Source of the DNA: CAWHYG01 sp963833505
GTDB taxonomy: Bacteria; Eisenbacteria; RBG-16-71-46; CAIMUX01
NCBI GenBank assembly: GCA_963833505.1
Contig: CAWHYG010000005.1
Coordinates: 640,037 to 704,036 of the forward strand
Direction of reading: 5' to 3'
DNA: 64,000 nucleotides
Part shown: one piece after another, positions 36,371 to 45,364 of the stretch
Numbering within the stretch: position 1 is the first letter of the stretch
Layout of the letters: each line of letters begins with the position of its first letter
Program-made: the position numbers and the translations under genes
Notes under the pieces: model-generated
Databases searched by the model: none
What the model saw: the letters and a program-made list of their open reading frames with translations, nothing else
What the model was told of the DNA's origin: nothing

Positions 36371-38941
36371 CTATTTCAACATCAGGACCTTCCGGGTGTC
36401 CTGGCGGCCGCCCGCCCGCATGCGCACAAAGTAGACTCCGCTGGCCACGGGCTCGCCCGTTTCGCTCCTGCCGTCCCAGATCAGCGAGTGATGGCCGGCG
36501 GTATAGTTCGACCCGGATGAAAGAACTCGAGTGAGCCGCCCGGAGATGTCGAGAATATCCAGGTTCACCATCTCTGGGACGGGAGAGTCGAACTCAATGG
36601 TTGTGGCGGAGCCGGTGGAAGTTGGCCTGGGCGCGAGGAGCCGAACCCCCCGGGGCTCGCCGTTCGGAGTTGCTCCTACAGGTTCCATCCCAGGAGGGGC
36701 CGCGTCCGCGAAACCGATGTTCAGCAGCACCGAAACGGTATTGGACTGGTAGTTCGCCACGGCCAGGTCCAGTTTGCCGTCTCCGTCAAAGTTCCCGATC
36801 GCAACGGAATACGGAGACATACTGGTTCCGTAGTCCGATTTGCTACCAAAAGTTCCGTTCCCTTTGCCATACAACACCGAGCCAAAGGCGCCCTTCCCAT
36901 TGCCCAGTAACACCGAGACCGTGTTCGGGCTTTCGTTAGCCACGACCAAGTCCTCTATGTGGTCCAGGTTGCAGTCACCGATTGCAACGGAGGTCGGCCC
37001 ACCGCCGCCCAGCTGACCGCTCAAATTCACACCGCCGGTGTAGTAGTCTGTCTTGGCCTGAAAGGTCCCGTTCCCGTTACCGAGCAAGACCGAAACGGTG
37101 TTGGAGTTGCTGTTCGCCACGGCCAGGTCCAATTTGCCATTCCCGTTGAAGTTGCCGATCGCAACGGAGACCGGAAAGATACCGGTTCCGTAGTCCGTCT
37201 TTGTCGCGAAGGTTCCGTTCCCTTGGCCGAGCAGCACTGAAACCGTGCCGGGGTTTCTGGGATCGCCCGAGTTCGCCACGACGAGGTCGGGCTTGCCGTC
37301 CTTGTTGAGGTCCCCGACCGTGACGAACCAAGGATCGTTCCCCGTTCCATAGTCCGACTTCGCGCCAAAAGTTCCGTTCCCGTTGCCCAGGAGCACCGAG
37401 ACGGTGTTTGAACCGGTGTTGGCCACGACCAGATCCGGCTTGCCGTCGCCGTCGAAGTCCCCGGTGGCAACGGAATTCGGCATGCCGCCCGTAACAAAGT
37501 CTTGTTTGGGCTGGAAGGTTCCGTTCCCGTTACCCAGCAGAACCGATACCGTGTTTGAACCGGTGTTGGCCACGGCCAGGTCCAGCCTGCCGTCCCGGTT
37601 GAAGTCCCCGATGGCGACGGAGGCCGGCGCGCTGCCGGTCAGGTAATCTGTCCTTGCCTGGAAGGTGCCGTTCCCATTGCCCAGCAGCACTGAAACCGAG
37701 CCGGGGTTAGGAGAATCGAAGACGTTCGTCACGGCCAGGTCCATGTTGCCATCACCGTTGAAGTCCCCGATCGCTACGGAATTGGGACCGCTATCCACAC
37801 TGTAGTGCCTATCTGTCCCGAAGGTGCCGTCCCCATTGCCCAGCAGCTCAGAAACCGTGTCGGAGTAGTCGTTCGCCACAACCAGGTCCTGCCTGCCGTC
37901 CCCGTTGAACTCCCCGATCGCTACGCAAAGGGGAACATCCCCACTTCCGAAGTCCTCTTTCGCGGCGAAGGTCCCGTCCCCGTTGCCCAGCAGCACCGAC
38001 ACGCCGTCGCCCGAGACGGCGCATGCCACCGCGAGGTCCGGCTTGCCGTCCCCGTTGAAGTCCCCGATCGCTACGGACGAGGGGCTCGCCCCGGTTTCGT
38101 AGTCCTGCTTTGTCGCAAAGGACCCATCCCCATTGCCCAGGAGCACGGAAACCGTGCTGCACCAGTTGTTCGCTACGGCCAGGTCCAGCTTGCCGTCCCC
38201 GTCGAAGTCCCCGACCGCAACGGACAGTGGAGTGCACCCGGTTCCGTAGTCCAAATGCGTGCCAAAGCCCCCATTCCCGTTGCCGATCAGAATTGAAACC
38301 GAGTGGTCGCCGTCGGTCACGGCCAGGTCCAGCTTCCCATCCCTGTTGAAGTCCCCGATCGCGACGGAGGAAGGGCCGTTGCCCGTACCGTAGTCCGACT
38401 TCGTGCCAAAGGTCCCGTTTCCGTTGCCTAGCAGCACCGAAACCGTGCTGGAGGATTGATCGACCACGACCAGGTCCGGCTTGCCGTCCCCGTTTAAATC
38501 CCCGACGGCGACAAACTGGGGATAGCTGCCTGTGACGTAACTTGCTGCTGTCCCGAAAGTCCCGTTCCCGTTGCCCAGCAACACCGAGACCGTATTCGAG
38601 TTTTCGTTCGCCTCGGCCAGGTCCAGTTTGCCGTCCCCGTTGAAGTCCCCGATCGCGACGGACACGGGGGTGCTCCCTGTTCCGAAATCCTGTCGTGTCG
38701 CGAAGGTGCCGTTCCCGTTGCCCAGCAGCACTGAAACCGTGTTGGATCCGCTGTTTGCCACCGCCAGATCCTGCAGGCCGTCCCCGTTGAAGTCCCCGTT
38801 GGCAACGGACATTGGGAGGCTGCCGGTGTCGAACGACAAGAACGGCGCGGCAAACAGCGGGTCCGTCGATCCCGCCCGGACCTGCCCGGACATGAAACCT
38901 GCGAAAAGCAGACAGGTGGAAAAAACGACCCGAACGTTCAT
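36371..38941 (-). CDS. Second secreted FG-GAP/VCBS protein with FlgD-like tail
   Basis: A paralogue of the 15.7-18.2 kb gene, 856 residues. ATG 38941 is chosen because GGGAGGGAG lies 6 nt upstream and it gives a clean signal peptide (VVFSTCLLFAGFMSGQVRA); ATG 38947 is too close to that site. About thirteen repeats of roughly 46 residues carry SVAIGDFNGDGKLDLAVAN and TVSVLLGNGNGTF. The C-terminal domain (VNLDILDISGRLTRVL, LIWDGRSETGEPVASGVYFV) is FlgD-like. The repeats are much more alike at the DNA level than in the first paralogue, which suggests recent internal duplication. One unit near 36.9 kb has an extra Gly-rich loop. It is convergent with rsgA. Confidence 0.9.
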   Translation of the reverse strand: MNVRVVFSTCLLFAGFMSGQVRAGSTDPLFAAPFLSFDTGSLPMSVANGDFNGDGLQDLAVANSGSNTVSVLLGNGNGTFATRQDFGTGSTPVSVAIGDFNGDGKLDLAEANENSNTVSVLLGNGNGTFGTAASYVTGSYPQFVAVGDLNGDGKPDLVVVDQSSSTVSVLLGNGNGTFGTKSDYGTGNGPSSVAIGDFNRDGKLDLAVTDGDHSVSILIGNGNGGFGTHLDYGTGCTPLSVAVGDFDGDGKLDLAVANNWCSTVSVLLGNGDGSFATKQDYETGASPSSVAIGDFNGDGKPDLAVACAVSGDGVSVLLGNGDGTFAAKEDFGSGDVPLCVAIGEFNGDGRQDLVVANDYSDTVSELLGNGDGTFGTDRHYSVDSGPNSVAIGDFNGDGNMDLAVTNVFDSPNPGSVSVLLGNGNGTFQARTDYLTGSAPASVAIGDFNRDGRLDLAVANTGSNTVSVLLGNGNGTFQPKQDFVTGGMPNSVATGDFDGDGKPDLVVANTGSNTVSVLLGNGNGTFGAKSDYGTGNDPWFVTVGDLNKDGKPDLVVANSGDPRNPGTVSVLLGQGNGTFATKTDYGTGIFPVSVAIGNFNGNGKLDLAVANSNSNTVSVLLGNGNGTFQAKTDYYTGGVNLSGQLGGGGPTSVAIGDCNLDHIEDLVVANESPNTVSVLLGNGKGAFGSVLYGKGNGTFGSKSDYGTSMSPYSVAIGNFDGDGKLDLAVANYQSNTVSVLLNIGFADAAPPGMEPVGATPNGEPRGVRLLAPRPTSTGSATTIEFDSPVPEMVNLDILDISGRLTRVLSSGSNYTAGHHSLIWDGRSETGEPVASGVYFVRMRAGGRQDTRKVLMLK

Positions 38942-39042
38942 GACCATCTCCCTCCCGGCCGATCGAAAGTGTGCGAAACTCAGTTGATGAATGGAAGCCG
39001 CTCCAACCGTGTGCAGGAGAGCGGGACGTTCGCGCCGCAAGG

Positions 39043-40185
39043 CTACCTGTAGGAGTGTTTGATCCTCCCCCAGCTCATGATGGTCACGGGAACCGGACTG
39101 CTGCATCCCACCGGCAGCGCCCCGATCAGTCCACACCCTCCCGAGTGTGCAGGTGCACAGGGTGAGTCGGCGTTGATTGTGTAGTCGCCTCCCACCCGGT
39201 TACAGAACAGTGGGTCTTCGTTGATGTTGCCGTTCGTATTATACTGTCCGGCAATGCAGTCGCTCCAATTGTAGAAGTATCCGAAGATGTCGCAGCATGA
39301 GAGCAAAGGTGCGGCGCCTCCGGCGCAGGTCACGGCTGGAGCATCGCTATTCCAGGAGGCCATGATCACATGGTCGAGGGCGGGAGAGGAGGCGTTGAAG
39401 CAGAGCGCGCCGGCGCCGGATGTACACCAGTTGTCGTAGAAGGTGCAGTGGCTCACCCGCGCGTTAGAGCCGGAGTAGAACGCCATCGCCCCGGCCCCGC
39501 CCTCATTCACGTTGTTGTTGTCGAAGACGCAACCCGTGAGCGTGGGCGAGGAGCTGTTGCACTCGATCCCGCCCACTCCGACCGTGGCATCGTTCCCGAA
39601 GAACACACAGCCCACTAGTGCGGCGTTCGAGTTCCCGTCGCAGGACAGGGCGCCTGCCCCGCCCCCGTTCACACCATTACCGTCGAACCGACAGTTCTCA
39701 AGGACGGGAGATGAGCCGCTCGCGCAGGCCATCGCGCCCGTGCCCTCGGTGGCATCATTGTTCTGGATGACGCAGTTCCGTATCGCCGGTGAACTGCCCG
39801 CGCAGTAGATGGCGGCGGGTCCTTGGAAGGCATCTCCATTTGCGATGGTCACGCCCTCCAGCACGCTCGACGGCCCCTCCCCACTCGTGAAGTTGAACGC
39901 CCGACTGTTGTCCTGCAGATCGATCACGCATCTGGTCGGATCTCCGCACGCTGACGTGACCGTGATCGCCTTTCCCTGGTAGCTGATGTTGATGTTCCCT
40001 CCGGCCGCGGTGAACGGCACGTCGCAGCAGAGCTCAATCACGTCGCCGTTTGCCGCGGCCGTGATGGCGGACTGAATCGTCGTGTAGTCTCCACTCCCGT
40101 CGGGGCAGACCTTGTAGACGGCCGCCGATGACGCGAGAGGCGTGAGTATCATAACGACGGCTAGAGCAACCACAGGTAATCGCAT
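39043..40185 (-). CDS. Secreted right-handed beta-helix protein
   Basis: A 380-residue exported protein. ATG 40185 has GGAGG 6 nt upstream and starts with a signal peptide (LPVVALAVVMILTPLASSAA). Next comes VYKVCPDGSGDYTTIQSAI, the usual start of pectin-lyase-like beta helices, then repeated turns of the form SSPAIRNCVIQNNDATEGTG, with many Cys in the turns. There is no FlgD-like domain; the protein ends with a short tail after a Cys-rich loop, SWGRIKHSYR. No lyase active site is evident. A group II intron lies just upstream on the opposite strand. Confidence 0.85.
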   Translation of the reverse strand: MRLPVVALAVVMILTPLASSAAVYKVCPDGSGDYTTIQSAITAAANGDVIELCCDVPFTAAGGNINISYQGKAITVTSACGDPTRCVIDLQDNSRAFNFTSGEGPSSVLEGVTIANGDAFQGPAAIYCAGSSPAIRNCVIQNNDATEGTGAMACASGSSPVLENCRFDGNGVNGGGAGALSCDGNSNAALVGCVFFGNDATVGVGGIECNSSSPTLTGCVFDNNNVNEGGAGAMAFYSGSNARVSHCTFYDNWCTSGAGALCFNASSPALDHVIMASWNSDAPAVTCAGGAAPLLSCCDIFGYFYNWSDCIAGQYNTNGNINEDPLFCNRVGGDYTINADSPCAPAHSGGCGLIGALPVGCSSPVPVTIMSWGRIKHSYR

Positions 40186-40200
40186 GAAGAACCTCCGTGC

Positions 40201-40215
40201 GCCGGTCAAACCGGC
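40201..40215. other. Small perfect hairpin next to the group II intron
   Basis: GCCGG-TCAAA-CCGGC, a 5-bp stem with a 5-nt loop, lies between the beta-helix gene start and the likely intron 5' end. Some bacterial introns insert next to hairpins, but there is no T-run to call this a terminator. Confidence 0.4.
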
Positions 40216-40559
40216 GAGGTGAAGTGAATGAAAGAGTCATACATCGAAGGGCCAGCCACCCACGATGGCCCCGAGTCATGCGCTGTCGGCCGCGAGGCCG
40301 GGAGTGAAGCGTTGACAGGGGTACGGGCGGGCCGGGTATTGAACCGCGTAATCCATGAATCACTTCGGGGTGCCGACGCTGTGGAGGTTAGCGGAAGGCC
40401 ACACCCTGGGCGTCGCCATGGCGAGACGCCGAGGGACCCCGCGCGGTCAGAGGCCCTGAGCACGTTCGGAGTCACCTTGCATGGGAACCGGGAGATCCCG
40501 CCCTCGTCTGGAAGCAGGGTATGCCCAGACCGCATCGGGAAGCCGAAAGGCGCACGCCG

Positions 40560-42056
40560 ATGATGGACGAAGGTGGGAGGTCGGACCGACCCGTAGTACC
40601 GGGGAAGTCGCCGAACGGTGCCGGGCGACCGGTGGCGGAGGTGATGGAGGGAAGGGGTCGGGCCAAGGGGAACTCGCTCGAAGCCGACACGCACCGGACA
40701 CAGAGCCGGGAGTGCGTGCCCAGCGGACTGGAGCGGGTACGACAGGCGGCAAGAAAGGACAGGAAACAGCGGTTCACCACGCTCCTGCACCATGTCTACG
40801 ACGTGGATCGACTGCGCGCGGGCTACTTCGCCCTGAAGAAGAACGCGGCGGCAGGAATCGACGGCGAGACCTGGCAGCACTACGGGGAAAACTTGGAAGA
40901 GAACCTCCGAGACCTTTCCGAAAGGCTGAAGCGAGGAGCGTATCGGGCGAAGCCGGTTCGGCGAGCGTACATCCCCAAGACCGACGGGCGGCAGCGGCCG
41001 CTCGGAGTTCCGACGCTGGAGGACAAGATCGTCCAGCGTGCGGTGGTCGAGGTGTTGAACGCCATCTACGAAATCGACTTCCTCGGATTTTCCTATGGTT
41101 CCCGACCGGGACGCAGCCCGCATCAAGCGCTGGATGCACTCACGGTCGGGATCGAACGGAAGAAGGTGAGCTGGGTGCTCGACGCCGACATCCGGTCGTT
41201 CTTCGATACCCTCGACCATGGATGGCTGCGGAAATTCATCGAGCACCGGATCGCGGACCAGCGGGTCGTGCGCTTGATCCTGAAGTGGCTCAAGGCCGGC
41301 GTGCTGGAGGAGGGGAAGCGCATCGCCGGGAGGGTGGGCACGGTTCAGGGCGGGTCGATCAGTCCCCTCCTGGCCAACGTCTACCTGCATTATGCTCTCG
41401 ACCTGTGGATCCAGCGATGGAGAACGAAGCAAGCGCGCGGCGACGTGGTCGTGGTGCGTTTTGTCGATGACTTCGTGGTTGGGTTCCAGCATCGAGACGT
41501 GGCCGAGCGGTTCCTGGTCGAGCTGCGCGAACGCTTCGCAAAGTTCGGGCTGGAGCTGCACCCGGAAAAGACCCGCCTGATCGAGTTCGGTCGCTTCGCC
41601 GAGAAGAACCGACGCGATCGGGGGGACGGGAAGCCCCCGACCTTCAACTTCCTTGGCTTCACGCACATCTGCGGGAAGACCCGGCAGGGGAAGTTCACGG
41701 TGCTGCGGCAGACGATGCGCCAGCGGTGGCAGGCGAAGCTCAAGGAGATCGGCAGCGAACTCCGGAGGCGACTGCACGACCCCGTCCCGGACCAAGGAGC
41801 CTACCTGCGGACGGTCCTGCTCGGGCACTACCGCTATTACGGGGTGCCTCGAAACGGACCGGCCCTCTCGGCCTTCCGCAACGCGGTGTCCTGGCGATGG
41901 GGGCGGAGTCTCCGCCGCCGAAGTCAGAAGACGCGGCTCACGGTCGTCCGATGGAAACGCCTGGTGACTCAATGGCTCCCCATTCCCCGGATCTGTCAAC
42001 CCTGGCCCAATCAGCGCCTGGGCGTGATGACCCAAGGTGGGAGCCGGATGCGGTAG
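40560..42056 (+). CDS. Group II intron reverse transcriptase/maturase
   Basis: This intron-encoded protein reverse-transcribes and helps splice the intron. About 498 residues. It has an RT-0/RT-1 region (VDRLRAGYFALKKNAAAGID, AYIPKTDGRQRPLGVPTLED), QGGSISPLLANVYLHYALD, the catalytic FVDDFVVGF (family YADD/FADD), and the thumb/maturase region (FNFLGFTHICG) ending in QPWPNQRLGVMTQGGSRMR. No HNH endonuclease follows, so mobility probably uses a nick-independent or replication-coupled route. Its stop codon (TAG, 42054-42056) lies inside the domain V RNA. ATG 40560 is preferred; ATG 40521 is also in frame. Confidence 0.93.
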   Translation: MMDEGGRSDRPVVPGKSPNGAGRPVAEVMEGRGRAKGNSLEADTHRTQSRECVPSGLERVRQAARKDRKQRFTTLLHHVYDVDRLRAGYFALKKNAAAGIDGETWQHYGENLEENLRDLSERLKRGAYRAKPVRRAYIPKTDGRQRPLGVPTLEDKIVQRAVVEVLNAIYEIDFLGFSYGSRPGRSPHQALDALTVGIERKKVSWVLDADIRSFFDTLDHGWLRKFIEHRIADQRVVRLILKWLKAGVLEEGKRIAGRVGTVQGGSISPLLANVYLHYALDLWIQRWRTKQARGDVVVVRFVDDFVVGFQHRDVAERFLVELRERFAKFGLELHPEKTRLIEFGRFAEKNRRDRGDGKPPTFNFLGFTHICGKTRQGKFTVLRQTMRQRWQAKLKEIGSELRRRLHDPVPDQGAYLRTVLLGHYRYYGVPRNGPALSAFRNAVSWRWGRSLRRRSQKTRLTVVRWKRLVTQWLPIPRICQPWPNQRLGVMTQGGSRMR

Positions 42057-42074
42057 TCCCGCTCGTCCGGTTCT
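42041..42074 (+). ncRNA. Group II intron domain V
   Basis: The 34-nt stem GAGCCGGATGCGG ... CGTCCGGTTCT has the AGC catalytic triad at its 5' side and the usual two-base bulge region. It overlaps the last codons and the stop of the reverse transcriptase. Confidence 0.85.
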
Positions 42075-42113
42075 GTGGAGGGGGCTATGGGTGACCATGG
42101 TTCCTACTCCGAC

Positions 42114-42481
42114 TCCCAGTGGGATTGACTGTCTCACTTCCAGAGCCACCAAGAAATGCCATCGGCCCTCAGACCCCTTTCGGCCCCCAGAACGGATCGG
42201 TGTAAGCAGAGGCCCGTGTCAACCGCCAGCCGACTCTTCGGTCCGTTCGTCAGGTCTACCCGACTCTCGCGCCCGTCCGACTTTTCCGGATCCGGGGCAT
42301 GAGTCGCCGAAGGTGAATCGCGCGAGACGGCGGAAACCCCTCAAGGTGTTTTCGAGAATCGAGACTTTTTTCGGAGATGAGGATGCGACACACAGTCGCT
42401 GATCAGGCAAGGGCGCGCGGGCCCTTCGCCGCACCCGCGGCCGTCGGCTTCGGAGAGCGCAGCCAGGCGACCCGTTGCCGT
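42114..42481. other. Intergenic stretch between the intron and the istB/rsgA scar
   Basis: 368 bp with no supported gene. It contains the 3' flank of the intron and an ORF start (ATG 42377) that runs in frame into the second half of the rsgA fragment without resembling a protein before it. Confidence 0.5.
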
Positions 42482-42820
42482 GGCCCTGGCCACCCGCACG
42501 CGTTGGAGTCCCACTCAACTCCTCTGGGTGGACGACGGCAGCCTGAACGCGGGGTTCGAGGACGTCGAGGCCACGGCCGCTGGCTGCCGGTTCCGGGATT
42601 GCCGGCCCGAAAAAGCGAGCCGGGCTTCGCCGTGCAGGCGGCGCTTGAATCGGGGGCGCTTTCCGCCGGGCGCATGGATGGATACCGCAAACTCCGCCGC
42701 GAGGTGCGCCTTCTCGAAAGCAAGCAGAGCGCTCGCGCTCGATGGGAAGAGCAGGCGCGCTGGAAGCGGATCACCCGGTCGGTCCGGGAACACATGCGGA
42801 TGAAGTACGGAGAGCCGTAG
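42482..42820 (+). pseudogene. Chimeric scar: istB fragment joined to a frameshifted 3' end of rsgA
   Basis: Bases 42482-42524 read ALATRTRWSPTQLL and match the istB product of the IS21 element at 47.6 kb (ALATRKRWSPTQLL), also closely at DNA level. At 42525 the sequence switches to an rsgA-like segment: WVDDGSLNAGFEDVEATAAG matches the intact RsgA (WADEDSLNAGFEDVEAIAAG). Near 42609-42615 the run GAAAAAG adds 2 nt relative to rsgA, so the rest (AALESGALSAGRMDGYRKLR to the final KYGEP) is in another frame. It is a non-functional relic of an IS21 event plus a partial rsgA duplication. Confidence 0.85.
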
Positions 42821-42916
42821 CGGGAGGTCACCGCAGTATAGAGAGCCCGCGCTGAGCCCGGACACGAGGCCGTCCCCACCGAGGAGAAACGGCCTCGAGC
42901 GCGGTTCAGGCCGTCC

Positions 42917-43912
42917 TCATTCGAGAACCAGCCACCTGGCCGTTTTCTGCCCGGATGGCGCCTCCATCCGCACGTAGTAGCTGCCGCTCGGTAGCGGATA
43001 GCCCAGCCGGTCTCGGACATCCCATCGCTCCTGCCGGACACCGGCCTTCAGCCCGGCGAGGATGTTCCACGCTACCTCGCGCCCGGTCGGGTCGAAGACC
43101 CGGAGCGTCACGTCACCGCTCCTGGGCAAGCCCAGCGACAGGTTCATCACTCCGTTCCCGGGGTTCGGACGCACCCGCAGTGCCAGACTCACAGCCGCCG
43201 CCTGCGCGGACACCGGGCCGAACCGGCCGATCGAGCTGGTCGGGCGAAAACTCTCGACGTCGTCGTCGTATCGAACACCCGGGTCGACGGCGGTGTCCAG
43301 GTACCGACAGGACTGCCCACAGCTCGGAACGCTCGGGGCGATGCAGGTCCACTCTGCATCCACTCCCCGTGCCCCATCGACACGCCGGTAGACCTTGAAC
43401 CCGCTCAACCCGGTCCATCAGCAGTCCTCCAGGAAACCAGGATCCCATCCCGCTGGACGGTCGCCGCTGGCTGCAAGAGTACCGGCGTGCTGTCGTCGAT
43501 GATGTAGAACCAGTTGCCCGACTGCGGATCCGACCGGACGACGTGACCCAGTCCATCGCGCGCTACGACGCGCCAATAGTAGAGCTGGCGTGTCTTCAAG
43601 GAGTCGGGCGGGAACACGAGGAACGTGTCGGGGCCCGCGGAAGCGGAGTCGGCGTTGGTTCGCGCCCGCGAAACCAAAAGCGCCGGCGATCAAGGCGCCA
43701 AGGCCTAGCGCTTCAACGGCGTCGCGTTGATCCGAGCCCGTTCGGCCAAGCATCGACGCCCTGGCCCCACTGGCGTTCGTGGAATCGGGCCGGCTACCGG
43801 ACGAGGCATTGGGACCGTGCGTGTTCAGTTCGCGCCAGGAAGCGCAGCCGAGTGAAGACAGGCCCATCAGGGCCAAGACTGCCACCGCGGTCCACTTGCA
43901 CGATGACTTCAT
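42917..43912 (-). pseudogene. Frameshifted lipoprotein with fibronectin-like and FlgD-like regions
   Basis: Three consecutive frames together make one plausible exported protein. From ATG 43912, SCKWTAVAVLALMGLSSLGC is a lipoprotein signal, followed by a Ser/Asn-rich stretch. Near 43675 the frame shifts to FLVFPPDSLKTRQLYYWRVV and ILVSWRTADGPG, a fibronectin-type strand pattern. Near 43410 the frame shifts back to LSGFKVYRRVDG and a FlgD-like tail (VRPNPGNGVMNLSLGL, LRVFDPTGREVAW, LPSGSYYVRM). The first and last parts are in the same frame, so two compensating single-base indels would explain it. It could also be sequencing error, but other genes nearby are broken as well. Confidence 0.7.
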
Positions 43913-44059
43913 CTTCGATCCTCCGTCAAATTTGAAAGGATCCCGGAATCTCAAGACATCTGGCCCGAGCGCAGCAACCCGTTCCCGACCGTCAAACCCT
44001 CAGCCGCCGCTGCCACGGTAATCGCCGCCGGGTTCGTTGCCGTTCGCATCGCTTTCTCT

Positions 44060-45286
44060 TCACCTCTGACTGGACACCCACCGGTCAATCTGGCCGGTCA
44101 GGTCCAATTCCAGGGAACGCGGAGAAAGGACGGATGCGTCTCCGCGCTCGACCCGGAGGCCGACGACTCCGGCGTCTCCGGGCGAAATCGGAAAGAGCAG
44201 GTCCGACTTGAGGAACCTCGACTTGTTCCCCGATTGACCCTCCATTTCTCCTCCCGCCCTCTTGATCGGATCGTTCACCAGATCCGTGGCCTGAACAAGA
44301 AAGTAGACCGTGTAAGGTGTGACATCCACCGCGTCATCGGCGAAACCCGCTCCTGGCGCATGCGCGGCCTTCGGATCTCTGTCCTTGAGCCGTCCGATGA
44401 GATTGACCCGGACCAGAACCTGCCCGTTGTCGTCCAGGCCGCAGAAGCTGGTTCGGTTGTCAGCCACCGTGAAGTAGTGAGGGTCGAAGAAATCGAGGCG
44501 ATCTCTGAAGCTGGGATAGGTGGAAAACGCGCCGGTGCCTCCCGGAGGCGTCTCTTCGGAAAATTGGATCTTGGAGAGGGCGCGCCGCGCGCGCTCCAGG
44601 GTTCCGGATGTCCCGTGCGCGCGGGCGAGATAGCAGACAGCCAGGAGGTCGGCTTCCGTTTCCTCAAAGCGCCGCTGTTCGAGGCGCCGGAGGATCTCCG
44701 GGGCGACCAATCCGGTGATCCAACCTTCGTCCGGATGGTGGTTGAGCTCCGTATGCGTAATTTCGTGAGCCAGAACAAGCTCGAGCTCCAGGGAATCCTC
44801 CATTGCCTCCATGAGTTTGTCGGTCACGAAGACAAAGCCCGTCGGCAGCGCATGCGCGTTGGCGATCTCCGAGTGAAGCACCTTGAAGACATAGTCATAC
44901 CCTTTGGTGTCCACCGGGAATTGATCCAGGACCTTGAGGCCTGCCTTTTCCAATCGGTCCTGGACCGCCTGATCGGGAACCGGTGGATAGGCAAGCTCCT
45001 GCAGCCGGGCGTCCTCGAGGGCCTGCCTGCGTATCGGTCCATACCCCTCGATCGGCAGCATTTGTTCGGCGGCGAAGCAGACCGGACAGGCCCTGAATCC
45101 GGCGTGTTCGGCTTCCTCGTGTCGATGATCGACTGAAAGCGTAGGAATCCGGCCCTCCCGCCGAGAGACGGGGCGGGAGAAGAAGCAGTTGCTCTGGTCG
45201 CGATTCCGCGGTAGATCCTGCCGAGCCTGGGAGCGAAAAGGGTGAGGGCCCGGAGCTGGAACCTCCGAGCCCTCGAACCGAACCAC
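44060..45286 (-). CDS. M48-type zinc metalloprotease domain protein, N-terminus uncertain
   Basis: A predicted zinc peptidase. It has ELVLAHEITHTELNHHPDEG with the HExxH zinc site, and FEETEADLLAVCYLARA with the third ligand Glu. Upstream is a possible Cys-rich zinc motif (HAGFRACPVCFAAEQ). The frame stays open upstream to ATG 45604 and ATG 45748, but that part runs through the plus-strand Cys-rich ORF and the IS21 accessory region and does not look like protein. The feature is therefore drawn from an in-frame GTG at 45286, without a ribosome site. The real start may have been lost when the IS21-type element inserted. No signal peptide or membrane helix is visible in the kept part. Confidence 0.65.
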   Translation of the reverse strand: MVRFEGSEVPAPGPHPFRSQARQDLPRNRDQSNCFFSRPVSRREGRIPTLSVDHRHEEAEHAGFRACPVCFAAEQMLPIEGYGPIRRQALEDARLQELAYPPVPDQAVQDRLEKAGLKVLDQFPVDTKGYDYVFKVLHSEIANAHALPTGFVFVTDKLMEAMEDSLELELVLAHEITHTELNHHPDEGWITGLVAPEILRRLEQRRFEETEADLLAVCYLARAHGTSGTLERARRALSKIQFSEETPPGGTGAFSTYPSFRDRLDFFDPHYFTVADNRTSFCGLDDNGQVLVRVNLIGRLKDRDPKAAHAPGAGFADDAVDVTPYTVYFLVQATDLVNDPIKRAGGEMEGQSGNKSRFLKSDLLFPISPGDAGVVGLRVERGDASVLSPRSLELDLTGQIDRWVSSQR

Positions 45287-45364
45287 GGGGACGCGATCCG
45301 GTAGAACCGTTTTGCCAGAAGTCCCCGTGTTTGTCCAGCCCGATGTGTCCCCGGCCGGGGACGC

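Larger units (their letters stand above)
40224..42113 (+). mobile_element. Group II intron with reverse transcriptase (5' boundary approximate)
   Basis: The element contains an intron-type reverse transcriptase and a canonical domain V just after it. The 3' end is placed at 42113: a domain VI-like stem (GGAG...CTCC) has a candidate branch-point A at 42106, 8 nt before a terminal AC. The 5' end is less sure; GTGAAT at 40224 or GTGAAG at 40219 are the closest matches to the usual GTGYG start. The intron lies antisense to the beta-helix gene, inserted about 35-40 nt upstream of its start codon. Confidence 0.75.

Noticed and set aside
36371..38941. Regularly spaced repeats that could suggest a CRISPR array
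   Set aside because: The repeats are 135-141 bp, in frame, and encode VCBS repeats; there are no constant 25-40 bp repeats with unique spacers and no cas genes.
40206..42152. 648-codon open frame on the minus strand
   Set aside because: It is antisense to the group II intron reverse transcriptase and includes the intron RNA.
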